Shown here: positions 19,675 to 28,970 of the stretch, piece by piece
Layout of the letters: the number at the start of each line of letters is the position of its first letter
How positions within the stretch are numbered: the stretch's first letter is position 1
Assembly: GCF_002699205.1 (NCBI RefSeq)
Contig: NZ_PABT01000038.1
Location: 1-64,000, forward strand
Direction: 5' to 3'
DNA: 64,000 nt
DNA from: Allomuricauda sp.
GTDB lineage: Bacteria; Bacteroidota; Bacteroidia; Flavobacteriales; Flavobacteriaceae
Program-made: the position numbers and the translations under genes
Notes under the pieces: model-generated
Told to the model about the DNA's origin: nothing
Database searches by the model: none
What the model saw: the letters and a program-made list of their open reading frames with translations, nothing else

Positions 19675-22600
19675 CTATTTGAGGGATTTAGGACGATTTA
19701 TCGGCTTTTCAGAAAACCGAATTAAACTATCTTTTCCCATGACTTGTGAAGATCGTTTTTGGGGGGATGGTTCCTCTTTTTCCACCTTTTCTTTTTTCTT
19801 GAACACCTTTTGCATCAACTCCCGGAAACTATCGAAATCTACTTGGTATGACAATCCAACACCTTGGGTATATCCTTGTTGTTCGGTCAAAATTTGTGAG
19901 ATCTCGTTCTCCCGATTAAAGATCTTGGCGCTCAGAGTCCCCTGTTCGTTCAACAATATCTGTACTTCAACGTCCCCGGCCACCACCGTTTCCGATACCC
20001 CACCTACAGGAACACCCACCCTACCGTTCACCAAAATACGGTCCGACAATTGGGTGGAAACCGTTACACCGATCCTATCTTCAGTGGTAATATCCGCATT
20101 CGGGTCGTTATAGCCCTGTTCATAAGAGAGTCCAAAATTCAGTTTATCGTTATTGCCAGATAAAATTTGGTTGAAAAGCCCCGAAGCGGTCTGAATGAGG
20201 TTTCCGGTAACTGCCTGTTGATTGATTCCGCTGGATTGGGAATTTGCAAAAGTTCCTTGTGCCAGTAGAAAAAAGGCATTTCGCTCTTTAATGGTTGGAT
20301 CCTGTAAGCGATATTCGAGCTCGGACTGTACCACGGAGTTGGTTCCTGGAAAATCTATATCGAAATTAATATTGGGGCTTTCCAATTCCCCGTCCAATCT
20401 AATGACAACCTCGGTTGCTATTCTTCCGGTATACCCGGCATTATCCAGCAAGGGCGCCGGATTTGCATTGAGGGAATATGCTGCTTCCAAATTCAATTGT
20501 GCGGCCAAGGGATCTTGTTCCCATAGGATGGTACCTCCCGGCCGAACCTTGAACGTTTTGTCTATGACCCCGCCATATTTAAAATTGTACTCTCCGGAAA
20601 CGGCCACAAATTCCCCGTACATATTGAACTTTCCATTGGTGTTGATCTCTATCAACAAAATACCTTCCCCGGTCCCTTTTAGGGAACTTCCCGTACTTTG
20701 GTCCACAACAATCTCAACTTCCGCATCTGGGGTTACGGCAAGGTCGAAGGCCATTTCCAAACCTTGGTATTCTTCCAACACCCGTTCTTCCTCAAAAGAG
20801 TTGGATTGCCCTTTTTCCAAAAAATTGATAAAGGAATAATCCCCCACACTGGTCACGTCACTTAATGGAATTTTAAGGGAGGTACCTTTCGCCGTGGTAG
20901 CGTCCACCGAAATGTTCAGGGCATCCACCGGTCCATAAATGCTTCCCGTACCATTTATAAAACCTTTGCCGTAGTATAAGGACTCCTCTTCAAACTCTGT
21001 GTTCAAAATCATGAAACGGTCATTTTTGGTATCTACGTCCAATCCGAAATACCAATCGTCAAAACCGGTATGGCTAATGGTGCCATCCAAAGTTGCCGTT
21101 GTGCCTTCTTCCACATCCGACAATGCTATGTTCTCAAAATAAAAAGTCTGATCAAAAAGACGCACCTGTGAATACGGACCAAAATCATAATCCACATTAA
21201 GGTAGGGTATTCCAATCCCTGCTTCGTTCAAACTGAGCACACCATTGATGGAAGGATTTTTTAAATCCCCGGTGATGGTCGTGTTTCCACTGACCTTTCC
21301 CCTAATATTGGAGATGATGTCCTCTCCCAAAGGCCGGAAGGGCTCCAAGGCGAAATCTGAAAAATTGGCCGACAAATCCAGCTTTTGTTGGTTGTTGATA
21401 TTGGTAACCTTACCATTGATGCTCATCCTCTCCTTTCCATTATCGTTCAACCACGTGCTCACCCCAAACTCCGTGAGGTCGTTATTTCCATAGATCCCAA
21501 CCTCTAAATCGCCCATTTGCATTTTGTTGATGCTAAAATCCTTAATATTGAGACTGGAGGTCGGCAAATACTTCCCGTCCTTTTGTAAAATATTAAGAAA
21601 ACCATCCACCTCACCGTCCAATTTAAGGCTATCGATGGTCGGTGTGATTTTGCTCAGTGAAACCAAATTAAATTGAAGATCTACATCTTTGTAGGTGGAA
21701 TCAGCGAATTCCCCCCTGAGACGAATCTGCTCTTTATTCTCATTGTCCATTACCACATCCTCGATAAGGATACTGTCCAACGAACTATTAAAAATCACCT
21801 TGTTCTTATTGTTGCCCTCTTTGTTGAGTACCCAAGTATTCCCCTTGAAGCTGATATCCGATTTTTTAAGTCCAATTACGGACCTATTGTTTTTGTTGAA
21901 GGTATGATAAAAGTTGAGGTTGTAACTATCGTTATATTCACTGCCCCCCTTAAACTCTGTTCTAAAGAACAGTGTATCCTTTAATGTGGTGTTGATGAGA
22001 CTAAAATCCTTGATGTCATAATACACCGTGGACATGTCCTCCACGGATACGAAGGTGTTGAAAAGCGGGTTCTTATTGTCAATCTTCAGCTCAATATTGT
22101 TGAACTTGTTCCCAAATGCCTCAATACTTGGGGATTTAAAAGTGAGTTTGAAATCACTTTCATCCGCCTCTATGGAACCTCGAATAAAGGTATTGGCATC
22201 AAAAGCCATCTCGGGCACGAAAACATCAACTATTTTATTGTAAATCTTAAAGTTAAAGTCCAAATATTGGCCATTGGAGATTTCAAAGGGTTGGTAATTG
22301 GTATAGATACTGCCCACCGAATTTTGAACAAGTTGTCCCAATTCCCCGACCTTGAAACTACCTCTCATATACCCTGTGATAATATCCGGGGAGTTTATTT
22401 CAATAGTTCGAATGGTATCCTGTTCAAAGGAAGAATTCACGGTGAAATCCTCGAAATAGTAGGTATCGTTTTTATTTTGGTAAGTGGTGTTGGAAAAACG
22501 GAGCTGGCCTGCCATGTCATCAAGGTTATTGCCCTCGATATCCATATCCACATGCCCCTTGAATATAGAGATGCTGTCATTGATGAAGTTCAACTTTTTG

Positions 22601-24207
22601 AGGTCCGCATAATCTACTGCCGCCACAAAATTGAACTTGTTCTCGCGCTCTCCAAAATTTGCCAATCCCTGAAAATCGAACCTGAAATTGTCATCATTGC
22701 ACAACAAAACACCATCAAAGAGTTGGTTTCTTAGGATTCCGGTCACCTTGATTTTGTTGTACTCGTAACCGTTAAACTCAAATTTGTAGACATCCCCTGA
22801 AATTTCCGTGTTCAGACTTTCCGCAACAAAGCCTTTTCCCTCGACATTCATGTCCATGGAAGCAAGTCCAAGGTCGGCATTGTCAATAAATTCCCCTAGG
22901 TCAAAATCGATCAATGAAATAAACCCAATGTAAGATGCATCCCCAATGGTCTGGACATTGGTCATCTGCAGATCCACGTAACTGTCGCCCACCGCAGTGT
23001 TCAGATTAACGGTAACATCAATGGAGGTTTCCGTGATCTCTGCATCACCCCTGACCGTAAATTGACCCAATTTTTGAACAGATTCCGGAATGTTCCTCCC
23101 CAATATTTGTGGCAATATACTGCGTAGCTGGTAATAGCTGGAGGTCAGGTTGTCAATTTCTCCCTTTAGAACGAATGGAGCTTGTTCACTGAACATATTG
23201 TCGAACCTAAAATCCCCACGGATTCCCGTGTTGTCGGTAAAGAGAATTAGGTCATCTACCTGCAATTGGTTAAGGACCCCACTGAAATTCCCGGTAAAAT
23301 TGACTATTTTATCTTCCCCGAACTCATTGAAAAAGGCATTGATCTCGTTAAGGGCCACGGAAGAGTCCGTAAAATTCGCGTCAATGTTTACCAAGTCCAC
23401 AAAATTGGCAAGATCCTCCCGTTCGTAATTAAACACCAAACTCCCCTTTAGCTTGGATTGCTCCGTATCTATCAAAAGGGAATCAAAACGCATTTGTTGT
23501 TTGGTATATGTAAATTCCGTTGCTAATTTTTGCAAACGGATCCCCCGTTTTGCCAAAGTGGAGAGATTATCGATTTTTAAAGTGACATCTGGACCAAGAA
23601 TCTGAAAATCACGGGCCAAAATCTCAATATCAGAAAAATTCAACACCTCTTGCGATTCCAAGTTCTCATTGATCAACCTGAACTTTCCGTTATTGATCTG
23701 TATTTCATCGGAAGACATAAAAAATGGTGGGGTTCCGGGATCCCTTGGCTTTCCATCGTCCAATTTTGCCACGAACACATCCAAGTTGGTATCTGTTTCT
23801 CCTTGATACGTTTTTAGATTGAAGGTCAGGCCATCCAATTCCATATCCCCAAACTCCATTTTGTTGTCTGCCATATTGCGCAAGTTTAAAATGGATGTGG
23901 ATAGTTTATGGATATAGATCAGTGTGTCCTTTTTATAATCTTCGACGTAAATTCCCTTGATTCCCGCATTTAGGTTGAAAAGGGACACGCTTATCCGATC
24001 TATTTGGATATTGGTGCCAAACTCTTCGTTCAGCGAATCCATGGCATATTTGCCCAATTTGGTCTGCACAACGGGCATCGAAAGTACCAACGACCCCAAG
24101 ACCAGAACAAGGATTATGGCCAAAAGGAAGCGCAACAGTATTTTACGAAGTTTTTTGATAGGGCTTTTATGTTTTACCTTTGACAACCAATTTTTGTTCC
24201 AAAACAA
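19675..24207 (-). CDS. tamB: TamB/DUF490 translocation and assembly module protein
   Basis: 1510 residues. One N-terminal membrane helix (residues ~26-46, after a Lys/Arg-rich stretch), an AsmA-like start ('GTNIQIDRISVSLFNL'), then a very long run of repeated beta-strands, and a TamB/DUF490 C-terminal domain from ~residue 1060 ('GTGEGILLIEINTNGKFNMYG', 'LEYRLQDPTI'). It spans the periplasm as a hydrophobic groove for phospholipid transport or outer-membrane protein assembly. The start is a TTG at 24207; no ATG lies before the helix, and upstream the frame is open only to 24241. The TTG abuts the GTG of tsaD with zero bases between. The C-terminus ends in a Lys/Ser-rich tail. Confidence 0.9.
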   Translation of the reverse strand: MFWNKNWLSKVKHKSPIKKLRKILLRFLLAIILVLVLGSLVLSMPVVQTKLGKYAMDSLNEEFGTNIQIDRISVSLFNLNAGIKGIYVEDYKKDTLIYIHKLSTSILNLRNMADNKMEFGDMELDGLTFNLKTYQGETDTNLDVFVAKLDDGKPRDPGTPPFFMSSDEIQINNGKFRLINENLESQEVLNFSDIEILARDFQILGPDVTLKIDNLSTLAKRGIRLQKLATEFTYTKQQMRFDSLLIDTEQSKLKGSLVFNYEREDLANFVDLVNIDANFTDSSVALNEINAFFNEFGEDKIVNFTGNFSGVLNQLQVDDLILFTDNTGIRGDFRFDNMFSEQAPFVLKGEIDNLTSSYYQLRSILPQILGRNIPESVQKLGQFTVRGDAEITETSIDVTVNLNTAVGDSYVDLQMTNVQTIGDASYIGFISLIDFDLGEFIDNADLGLASMDMNVEGKGFVAESLNTEISGDVYKFEFNGYEYNKIKVTGILRNQLFDGVLLCNDDNFRFDFQGLANFGERENKFNFVAAVDYADLKKLNFINDSISIFKGHVDMDIEGNNLDDMAGQLRFSNTTYQNKNDTYYFEDFTVNSSFEQDTIRTIEINSPDIITGYMRGSFKVGELGQLVQNSVGSIYTNYQPFEISNGQYLDFNFKIYNKIVDVFVPEMAFDANTFIRGSIEADESDFKLTFKSPSIEAFGNKFNNIELKIDNKNPLFNTFVSVEDMSTVYYDIKDFSLINTTLKDTLFFRTEFKGGSEYNDSYNLNFYHTFNKNNRSVIGLKKSDISFKGNTWVLNKEGNNKNKVIFNSSLDSILIEDVVMDNENKEQIRLRGEFADSTYKDVDLQFNLVSLSKITPTIDSLKLDGEVDGFLNILQKDGKYLPTSSLNIKDFSINKMQMGDLEVGIYGNNDLTEFGVSTWLNDNGKERMSINGKVTNINNQQKLDLSANFSDFALEPFRPLGEDIISNIRGKVSGNTTITGDLKNPSINGVLSLNEAGIGIPYLNVDYDFGPYSQVRLFDQTFYFENIALSDVEEGTTATLDGTISHTGFDDWYFGLDVDTKNDRFMILNTEFEEESLYYGKGFINGTGSIYGPVDALNISVDATTAKGTSLKIPLSDVTSVGDYSFINFLEKGQSNSFEEERVLEEYQGLEMAFDLAVTPDAEVEIVVDQSTGSSLKGTGEGILLIEINTNGKFNMYGEFVAVSGEYNFKYGGVIDKTFKVRPGGTILWEQDPLAAQLNLEAAYSLNANPAPLLDNAGYTGRIATEVVIRLDGELESPNINFDIDFPGTNSVVQSELEYRLQDPTIKERNAFFLLAQGTFANSQSSGINQQAVTGNLIQTASGLFNQILSGNNDKLNFGLSYEQGYNDPNADITTEDRIGVTVSTQLSDRILVNGRVGVPVGGVSETVVAGDVEVQILLNEQGTLSAKIFNRENEISQILTEQQGYTQGVGLSYQVDFDSFRELMQKVFKKKEKVEKEEPSPQKRSSQVMGKDSLIRFSEKPINRPKSLK
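24154..24182 (+). promoter_or_regulatory. Candidate tsaD promoter inside the tamB 5' end
   Basis: TTTG at 24154-24157, 17 bases, then TACCTTTG at 24175-24182, which is 25 bases before the tsaD GTG. The whole element lies in tamB codons. Confidence 0.5.
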
Positions 24208-25236
24208 GTGGAAAATCCAAAAAAATACATTCTTGCGATTGAATCATCCTGTGATGACACCTCTGCTGCTGTACTTTGCAATACAAAGGTACTGAGCAAT
24301 GTGGTAGCTACGCAAGAAATCCACAAGCAATATGGAGGTGTTGTCCCCGAATTGGCTTCAAGGGCACATCAACAGAATATTGTCCCCGTGGTACACCAAG
24401 CCTTGGCCAAGGCAAATATCGATAAAAAACAACTATCCGCCATAGCTTTTACAAGAGGCCCCGGGCTCATGGGTTCGTTGTTGGTGGGAACGTCCTTTGC
24501 CAAGTCATTGGCATTGGGGCTGGATATCCCACTTATTGAAGTAAACCACATGGAAGCGCACATTTTGGCGCATTTTATTGATGATGAAAACCAAACGGCG
24601 CCTACATTTCCTTTTTTGGCGATGACCATTAGTGGTGGACATACCCAAATAGTAAAAGTCTCGGACTATTTTTCGATGGAAGTATTGGGCCAAACCCTGG
24701 ACGATGCCGTAGGCGAAGCATTTGATAAAAGTGCAAAACTGATGGGACTCCCCTATCCCGGTGGCCCATTGATAGACCGATACGCAAAACTGGGCAATCC
24801 AAAGGCGTTCCAATTCCCAAAACCCAAGGTCGATGGGCTGAACTTTAGTTTCAGTGGACTGAAAACAAGTATTCTTTACTTTTTGCAGCGAGAAACCCAA
24901 AAAAATCCTGATTTTGTCCCTCAAAATATAAATGACATCTGTGCCTCGGTTCAGTTTACCATTTTGGAAATATTGATGGACAAACTGCATTTGGCCGTCA
25001 GTCAAACAGGTATCCATCAAATTGCCATTGGTGGCGGGGTTGCCGCCAACTCAGGAATCCGCGGCAGACTTCATGACGCAGAGGAAAAATTGGGTTGGAA
25101 AACCTTTATCCCTAAATTTGAATATTGCACGGACAATGCGGCCATGATCGGCATTGTCGGTTACCTCAAGTTCAAAAAAGGGGAGTTCACCGATCAAAGT
25201 ATCGCGGCCAAGGCCCGTTATGCCATAGGCAGTTAA
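24208..25236 (+). CDS. tsaD: tRNA N6-adenosine threonylcarbamoyltransferase TsaD
   Basis: 342 residues, start GTG at 24208 (the frame has a stop at 24181 and no other normal start). TsaD transfers the threonylcarbamoyl group to A37 of ANN-reading tRNAs with TsaB/TsaE. Motifs: 'ILAIESSCDDTSAAVL' at the N-terminus, 'VNHMEAHILAHF' (two His binding the metal), 'MTISGGHTQIV', 'GGGVAANSGIR' and 'CTDNAAMI' with the Asp ligand. Essential core gene. It is followed after 19 bases by rsmE in the same direction, and is divergent from tamB. Confidence 0.97.
   Translation: MENPKKYILAIESSCDDTSAAVLCNTKVLSNVVATQEIHKQYGGVVPELASRAHQQNIVPVVHQALAKANIDKKQLSAIAFTRGPGLMGSLLVGTSFAKSLALGLDIPLIEVNHMEAHILAHFIDDENQTAPTFPFLAMTISGGHTQIVKVSDYFSMEVLGQTLDDAVGEAFDKSAKLMGLPYPGGPLIDRYAKLGNPKAFQFPKPKVDGLNFSFSGLKTSILYFLQRETQKNPDFVPQNINDICASVQFTILEILMDKLHLAVSQTGIHQIAIGGGVAANSGIRGRLHDAEEKLGWKTFIPKFEYCTDNAAMIGIVGYLKFKKGEFTDQSIAAKARYAIGS
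24284..24315 (-). promoter_or_regulatory. Candidate tamB promoter inside the tsaD 5' end
   Basis: On the minus strand TTG (24315-24313), 21 bases, then TACCTTTG (24291-24284), the same octamer as in the opposite promoter. It lies 76 bases before the tamB TTG, within tsaD codons. Confidence 0.5.
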
Positions 25237-25255
25237 ACAATTTATAAACGTAGCT

Positions 25256-25963
25256 ATGCAACTTTTCTATAATCCTTCGTTGGACAATAGCGCCAAACAA
25301 TTTTTGTTCCCCCCTGACGAAAGTAAGCATATTGTCAGGGTCTTGCGAAAATCAGAAGGTGATATTGTACATATTACCAACGGTAGAGGATATTTGTTTG
25401 AGGCCGAAATTTTGGTGCCGGACCAAAAAAAGTGCAAGGCACGGATCATTTCCCATCAAAAGTCCATACCCAAACGGTACAGACTGCACATGGTGGTCGC
25501 CCCAACCAAAATGAACGACCGTTATGAATGGTTCCTGGAAAAGGCGACCGAAATAGGTGTTGATGAAATCACCCCGATCATTTGTGACCATTCGGAGAGA
25601 AAGACCATCAAACCCGAAAGGATGGAACGTGTGCTGCAATCCGCCATGAAGCAATCCTTACAAACATTTCTACCCAAGCTCAACCGTCCCGTTTCCTGCA
25701 GGGAATTCCTGGGGAACGATGTTTCCACAGGATTAAAATTTATAGCACATTGCCAAGATGGGGAAAAAATGGAACTTAAGCGAAAAATGATCGCCGATAA
25801 CGATGCCACCATACTAATTGGACCGGAGGGCGACTTTTCCAAAGAGGAAATTGATTTGGCAAAGGAAAAAGGCTACACCCCCATTTCACTGGGAAGAAAC
25901 CGGCTTCGTACCGAAACGGCGGCGATTGTGGCCTGCACAACGGTGGCCATTATCAACAACTAA
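25256..25963 (+). CDS. rsmE: 16S rRNA (uracil-1498-N3)-methyltransferase RsmE
   Basis: 235 residues, normal length. SPOUT-class enzyme that methylates U1498 of 16S rRNA with SAM. The N-terminal PUA-like domain contains 'KHIVRVLRKSEGD'; the SPOUT domain has 'DRYEWFLEKATEIGVDEI' and the knot region 'LIGPEGDFSKEEI' followed by 'LGRNRLRTETAA'. It is the second gene of the tsaD transcript. A short 66-base gap separates it from the DUF4159 gene. Confidence 0.96.
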   Translation: MQLFYNPSLDNSAKQFLFPPDESKHIVRVLRKSEGDIVHITNGRGYLFEAEILVPDQKKCKARIISHQKSIPKRYRLHMVVAPTKMNDRYEWFLEKATEIGVDEITPIICDHSERKTIKPERMERVLQSAMKQSLQTFLPKLNRPVSCREFLGNDVSTGLKFIAHCQDGEKMELKRKMIADNDATILIGPEGDFSKEEIDLAKEKGYTPISLGRNRLRTETAAIVACTTVAIINN

Positions 25964-25998
25964 AAAGATCAGGCTTCATTTTTTAAAAAAGGATCCCT

Positions 25999-26006
25999 TA
26001 TTTTTG
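25999..26006 (+). promoter_or_regulatory. Candidate -7 box (TATTTTTG) before the DUF4159 gene
   Basis: TATTTTTG matches TAnnTTTG, 23 bases before the ATG at 26030. No TTG at the usual distance upstream; weak support. Confidence 0.3.
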
Positions 26007-26029
26007 GTAGGCTGGTTAACCGCCCATTT

Positions 26030-26680
26030 ATGAAAAAACACACACACTTGATTGGCTTTTTACTGTTTTTAATGGCAATGTCCTTAAACGCCCAGCAGAT
26101 CGCCATACTCAAATACGGTGGTGGGGGCGATTGGTACTCCAATCCTACGGCGCTTCCCAACTTGATTCGTTTTTGCAACTCAAACATTGGCACCAAGATC
26201 GATTCTGAGCCCGAAACAGTGGAAGCTGGCAGTGTGTCCCTCTTTAAATACCCGTTTTTGCACATGACGGGGCACGGAAATGTTTTTTTCACCGATGAAG
26301 AGGCACAAAATTTAAGAACATATCTCTTGTCCGGGGGGTTTTTACATATTGATGACAATTATGGTATGGAACCGTACTTGAAGAGAGAATTGAATAAATT
26401 GTTTCCTGATAAACCTTTGGAAGAGTTGGGAGCGGACCATCCCATTTTTTCACAAACGTTTTCATTTCCCGATGGACTGCCCAAAATCCATGAACACGAT
26501 GGAAAAAGACCACAGGCCTTTGGGATTTTTGATAAAGGGAGACTTATTTTGTTATATACGTACGAATGCGACCTAGGTGACGGCTGGGAGGATCCCGCAG
26601 TGCACAACGATCCCGAAGAGGTACGTTTAAAGGCCCTTCAAATGGGATCCAATATTGTGGAATACGCTTTTAAAAGTTGA
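26030..26680 (+). CDS. Secreted DUF4159 domain protein
   Basis: 216 residues with a signal peptide (first ~21 residues, ending NAQ). The rest matches the DUF4159 pattern: 'YGGGGDWYSNPTALPNL' at the start of the domain, 'FLHMTGHGNVFFTDEE', 'GGFLHIDDNYGMEP' and the C-terminal 'TYECDLGDGWEDP'. The fold is thought to be related to glutamine-amidotransferase/BatA-like periplasmic domains; the function is unknown. The ATG at 26030 gives the best signal peptide. It is transcribed with the AI-2E-type permease, 3 bases downstream. Confidence 0.9.
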   Translation: MKKHTHLIGFLLFLMAMSLNAQQIAILKYGGGGDWYSNPTALPNLIRFCNSNIGTKIDSEPETVEAGSVSLFKYPFLHMTGHGNVFFTDEEAQNLRTYLLSGGFLHIDDNYGMEPYLKRELNKLFPDKPLEELGADHPIFSQTFSFPDGLPKIHEHDGKRPQAFGIFDKGRLILLYTYECDLGDGWEDPAVHNDPEEVRLKALQMGSNIVEYAFKS

Positions 26681-26683
26681 TCG

Positions 26684-27784
26684 ATGAACTCAAGAACAAT
26701 TGCAAACGGAATCTTGCGGGCCGTGGCCATTATGCTCGGTATTGCGGTACTGGGTTGGTTTTTATACAAAATACAATCAGTCCTCACCTATTTGGTGATT
26801 GCCGCGGTATTGGCACTGTTGGGCAGGCCGGTTGTCCTGTTCCTGCGGAAAAAGCTCAGGTTTCCGAACACATTGGCAGTGGTTGCGACCATGGTGTTCA
26901 TGTTATCGGTTTTTTTGGGAATTCTTGCCCTTTTTATTCCACTCATAGCCGAACAAAGTAAAAACCTGTCCCTCCTCGATATTGAATCACTCAAAGGAAA
27001 CCTGAACACACTCTACCTTCAAACTTTGGAATATTTTGGTGCCTCAACGGGTAGCGTCAACATTTTATTGAGCGAATCCCATCTCGAAGAAAATGTTTTA
27101 AAGGGGTTGGATCTCGGGTTCATACCCAATTTCCTAAATTCTTTTATAAACACATTGAGCAGTTTTGGTGTGGGACTTTTTTCAGTGCTCTTTATCTCTT
27201 TTTTCTTTTTAAAGGACAGCAAATTAATGCAAAATGGCATGTTGACCTTCGTCCCTGATGACAAGGAAAGTAATCTGGTCAAATCCATCGATAAAATCAA
27301 CAATCTACTATCCAGGTACTTTGCTGGCATATTGCTGCAACTTTTCATCCTCTTTGTCATTTATACCACCACCCTGCTTATCGTTGGTGTGGAAAATGCC
27401 ATCGTCATTGCATTCCTATGCGCCCTTTTCAACATCATTCCATACATTGGTCCAATTATTGGCGGGGTAATAATGGTCACATTGACAATGACCAGTTTTA
27501 TAGATGCGGATTTCAGTACCGTTATTTTACCAAAGGCCGTGTATGTTTTGATAGGTTTGACCATAGGTCAACTCATTGACAATTTCTTTTCACAGCCCTT
27601 TATTTTTTCCGCCAGCGTAAAGTCCCATCCATTGGAAATTTTCTTGGTCATCATTATTGCTGGTCTATTGTTCGGGGTCACCGGAATGGTTGTCGCCGTA
27701 CCTGGATATACAGCAATAAAGGTCATTTTAAAAGAGTTTTTAGCCGAAAATTCATTTGTTAAAAAATTGACCAGAAACTTATAG
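26684..27784 (+). CDS. AI-2E family (PerM-type) membrane protein
   Basis: 366 residues with about eight membrane helices: two near the N-terminus (residues ~10-50), one at ~65-85, one at ~150-175, and a C-terminal block from ~210 to 340. The cytoplasmic or periplasmic region at residues ~90-150 is soluble. 'FNIIPYIGPIIGG' is the family signature, and 'SHPLEIFLVIIIAGLLFGV' is the other conserved stretch. The family includes TqsA (autoinducer export), PerM and Na+/H+ antiporters, so the substrate is open. It begins 3 bases after DUF4159 and is followed 7 bases on by the methyltransferase gene. Confidence 0.93.
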   Translation: MNSRTIANGILRAVAIMLGIAVLGWFLYKIQSVLTYLVIAAVLALLGRPVVLFLRKKLRFPNTLAVVATMVFMLSVFLGILALFIPLIAEQSKNLSLLDIESLKGNLNTLYLQTLEYFGASTGSVNILLSESHLEENVLKGLDLGFIPNFLNSFINTLSSFGVGLFSVLFISFFFLKDSKLMQNGMLTFVPDDKESNLVKSIDKINNLLSRYFAGILLQLFILFVIYTTTLLIVGVENAIVIAFLCALFNIIPYIGPIIGGVIMVTLTMTSFIDADFSTVILPKAVYVLIGLTIGQLIDNFFSQPFIFSASVKSHPLEIFLVIIIAGLLFGVTGMVVAVPGYTAIKVILKEFLAENSFVKKLTRNL

Positions 27785-27791
27785 TTATAGT

Positions 27792-28970
27792 TTGAATAAA
27801 CTTATATTAAATACTGGTACTCAAGATTATATATATAAAAATATTAACTCTGACATCATGTCAGTCCTGCTCGCTGGACCTGTTTTTGAAGGAATAGCCC
27901 AAAAAGAACTGGCGCAACAGATCGAAGCAAAACAAAAGTGTGAAGTCAAACTACCAACATGGTTCGGCACCCCTAACATTTATTACCCCAACAAACTCCA
28001 TATCGAACAGACAAGCTCGGAAATCACAGCAGGGTACAAAGCGCAAATGGTAAGTGGAAAATCACTGATCGACCTTACGGGAGGGTTTGGTGTTGACAGC
28101 TATTTTTTTTCAAAAAAAATAACGTCTGTCCTGCATTGTGAAATCAATCCAGAATTGAGTGAAATCGCCGCTCATAATTTTAAGGTTTTAGACCAAAAAA
28201 ACATCGAATGTATCCCTGCGGATGGCATTGCTTTTTTAAAGAGTTCGACACAACATTTTGATTGGGTCTATATTGACCCATCGAGGAGAAATGACAAAAA
28301 GGGGAAGGTGTTTTTGCTCGGGGACTGCTTGCCCAATTTACCTGAACATCTTCCTTTGATGTTTGAAAGGGCACAAAATATTTTAGCGAAAACCTCTCCC
28401 CTTTTGGATATAAAAAAGGGCATTGGAGAATTGGATTTTGTAAAAGAGGTCCATGTCGTCGCAATCAATAATGAGGTAAAAGAGTTGTTGTTTGTCCTGC
28501 AGAAGGAGTATTCGGGAAATATCAGCATAAAGACCGTCAACATACGACCATCGCAAACCGATACGTTCAGCTTTTCACTGGAAGAAGAACAACAGATCAA
28601 TATCGAATTTGGGAAACCGGGTGCATACTTGTTCGAGCCCAATGCGGCCATCTTGAAATCCGGTGGGTTCAAATCCGTTGCGAAAACCTTTGGTTTAAAA
28701 AAGTTGCACCTGCATTCCCATTTGTACACCTGCGACCATCCCATGGATTTTCCCGGAAGAAGATTTAAGATCGAACATGCACTGCCCTATTCCAAAAAGA
28801 CAATCAAATCCATGGGAGTGGCCAAAGCCAATGTCACAACCAGGAATTTTCCGGTTTCGGTTTCCGAACTCCGTAAAAGGCACAAGATCAAGGATGGGGG
28901 CGATCGTTACCTTTTCTTCACCAGGGACCTTGACGAAAATTTGATCATTTTGATTTGTTCCAAGGTTTAA
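27792..28970 (+). CDS. Class I SAM-dependent methyltransferase with THUMP-like C-terminal domain
   Basis: 392 residues, start TTG at 27792; the family also has a short N-terminus ending in a conserved 'LPTWFGTPNIYYPNKLHIEQ', so a later ATG would remove conserved residues. SAM motif I is 'LIDLTGGFGVDSYFF'; 'VYIDPSRRN' is the DPPY-like catalytic region, resembling rRNA/tRNA methyltransferases. The C-terminal ~110 residues ('FEPNAAILKSGGFK', 'VSVSELRKRHKIKDGGD') are the THUMP-like domain of Bacteroidota proteins. Probably an RNA methyltransferase of unknown target. Its stop overlaps the stop of the convergent VanX-like gene within one TTAA. Confidence 0.9.
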   Translation: MNKLILNTGTQDYIYKNINSDIMSVLLAGPVFEGIAQKELAQQIEAKQKCEVKLPTWFGTPNIYYPNKLHIEQTSSEITAGYKAQMVSGKSLIDLTGGFGVDSYFFSKKITSVLHCEINPELSEIAAHNFKVLDQKNIECIPADGIAFLKSSTQHFDWVYIDPSRRNDKKGKVFLLGDCLPNLPEHLPLMFERAQNILAKTSPLLDIKKGIGELDFVKEVHVVAINNEVKELLFVLQKEYSGNISIKTVNIRPSQTDTFSFSLEEEQQINIEFGKPGAYLFEPNAAILKSGGFKSVAKTFGLKKLHLHSHLYTCDHPMDFPGRRFKIEHALPYSKKTIKSMGVAKANVTTRNFPVSVSELRKRHKIKDGGDRYLFFTRDLDENLIILICSKV

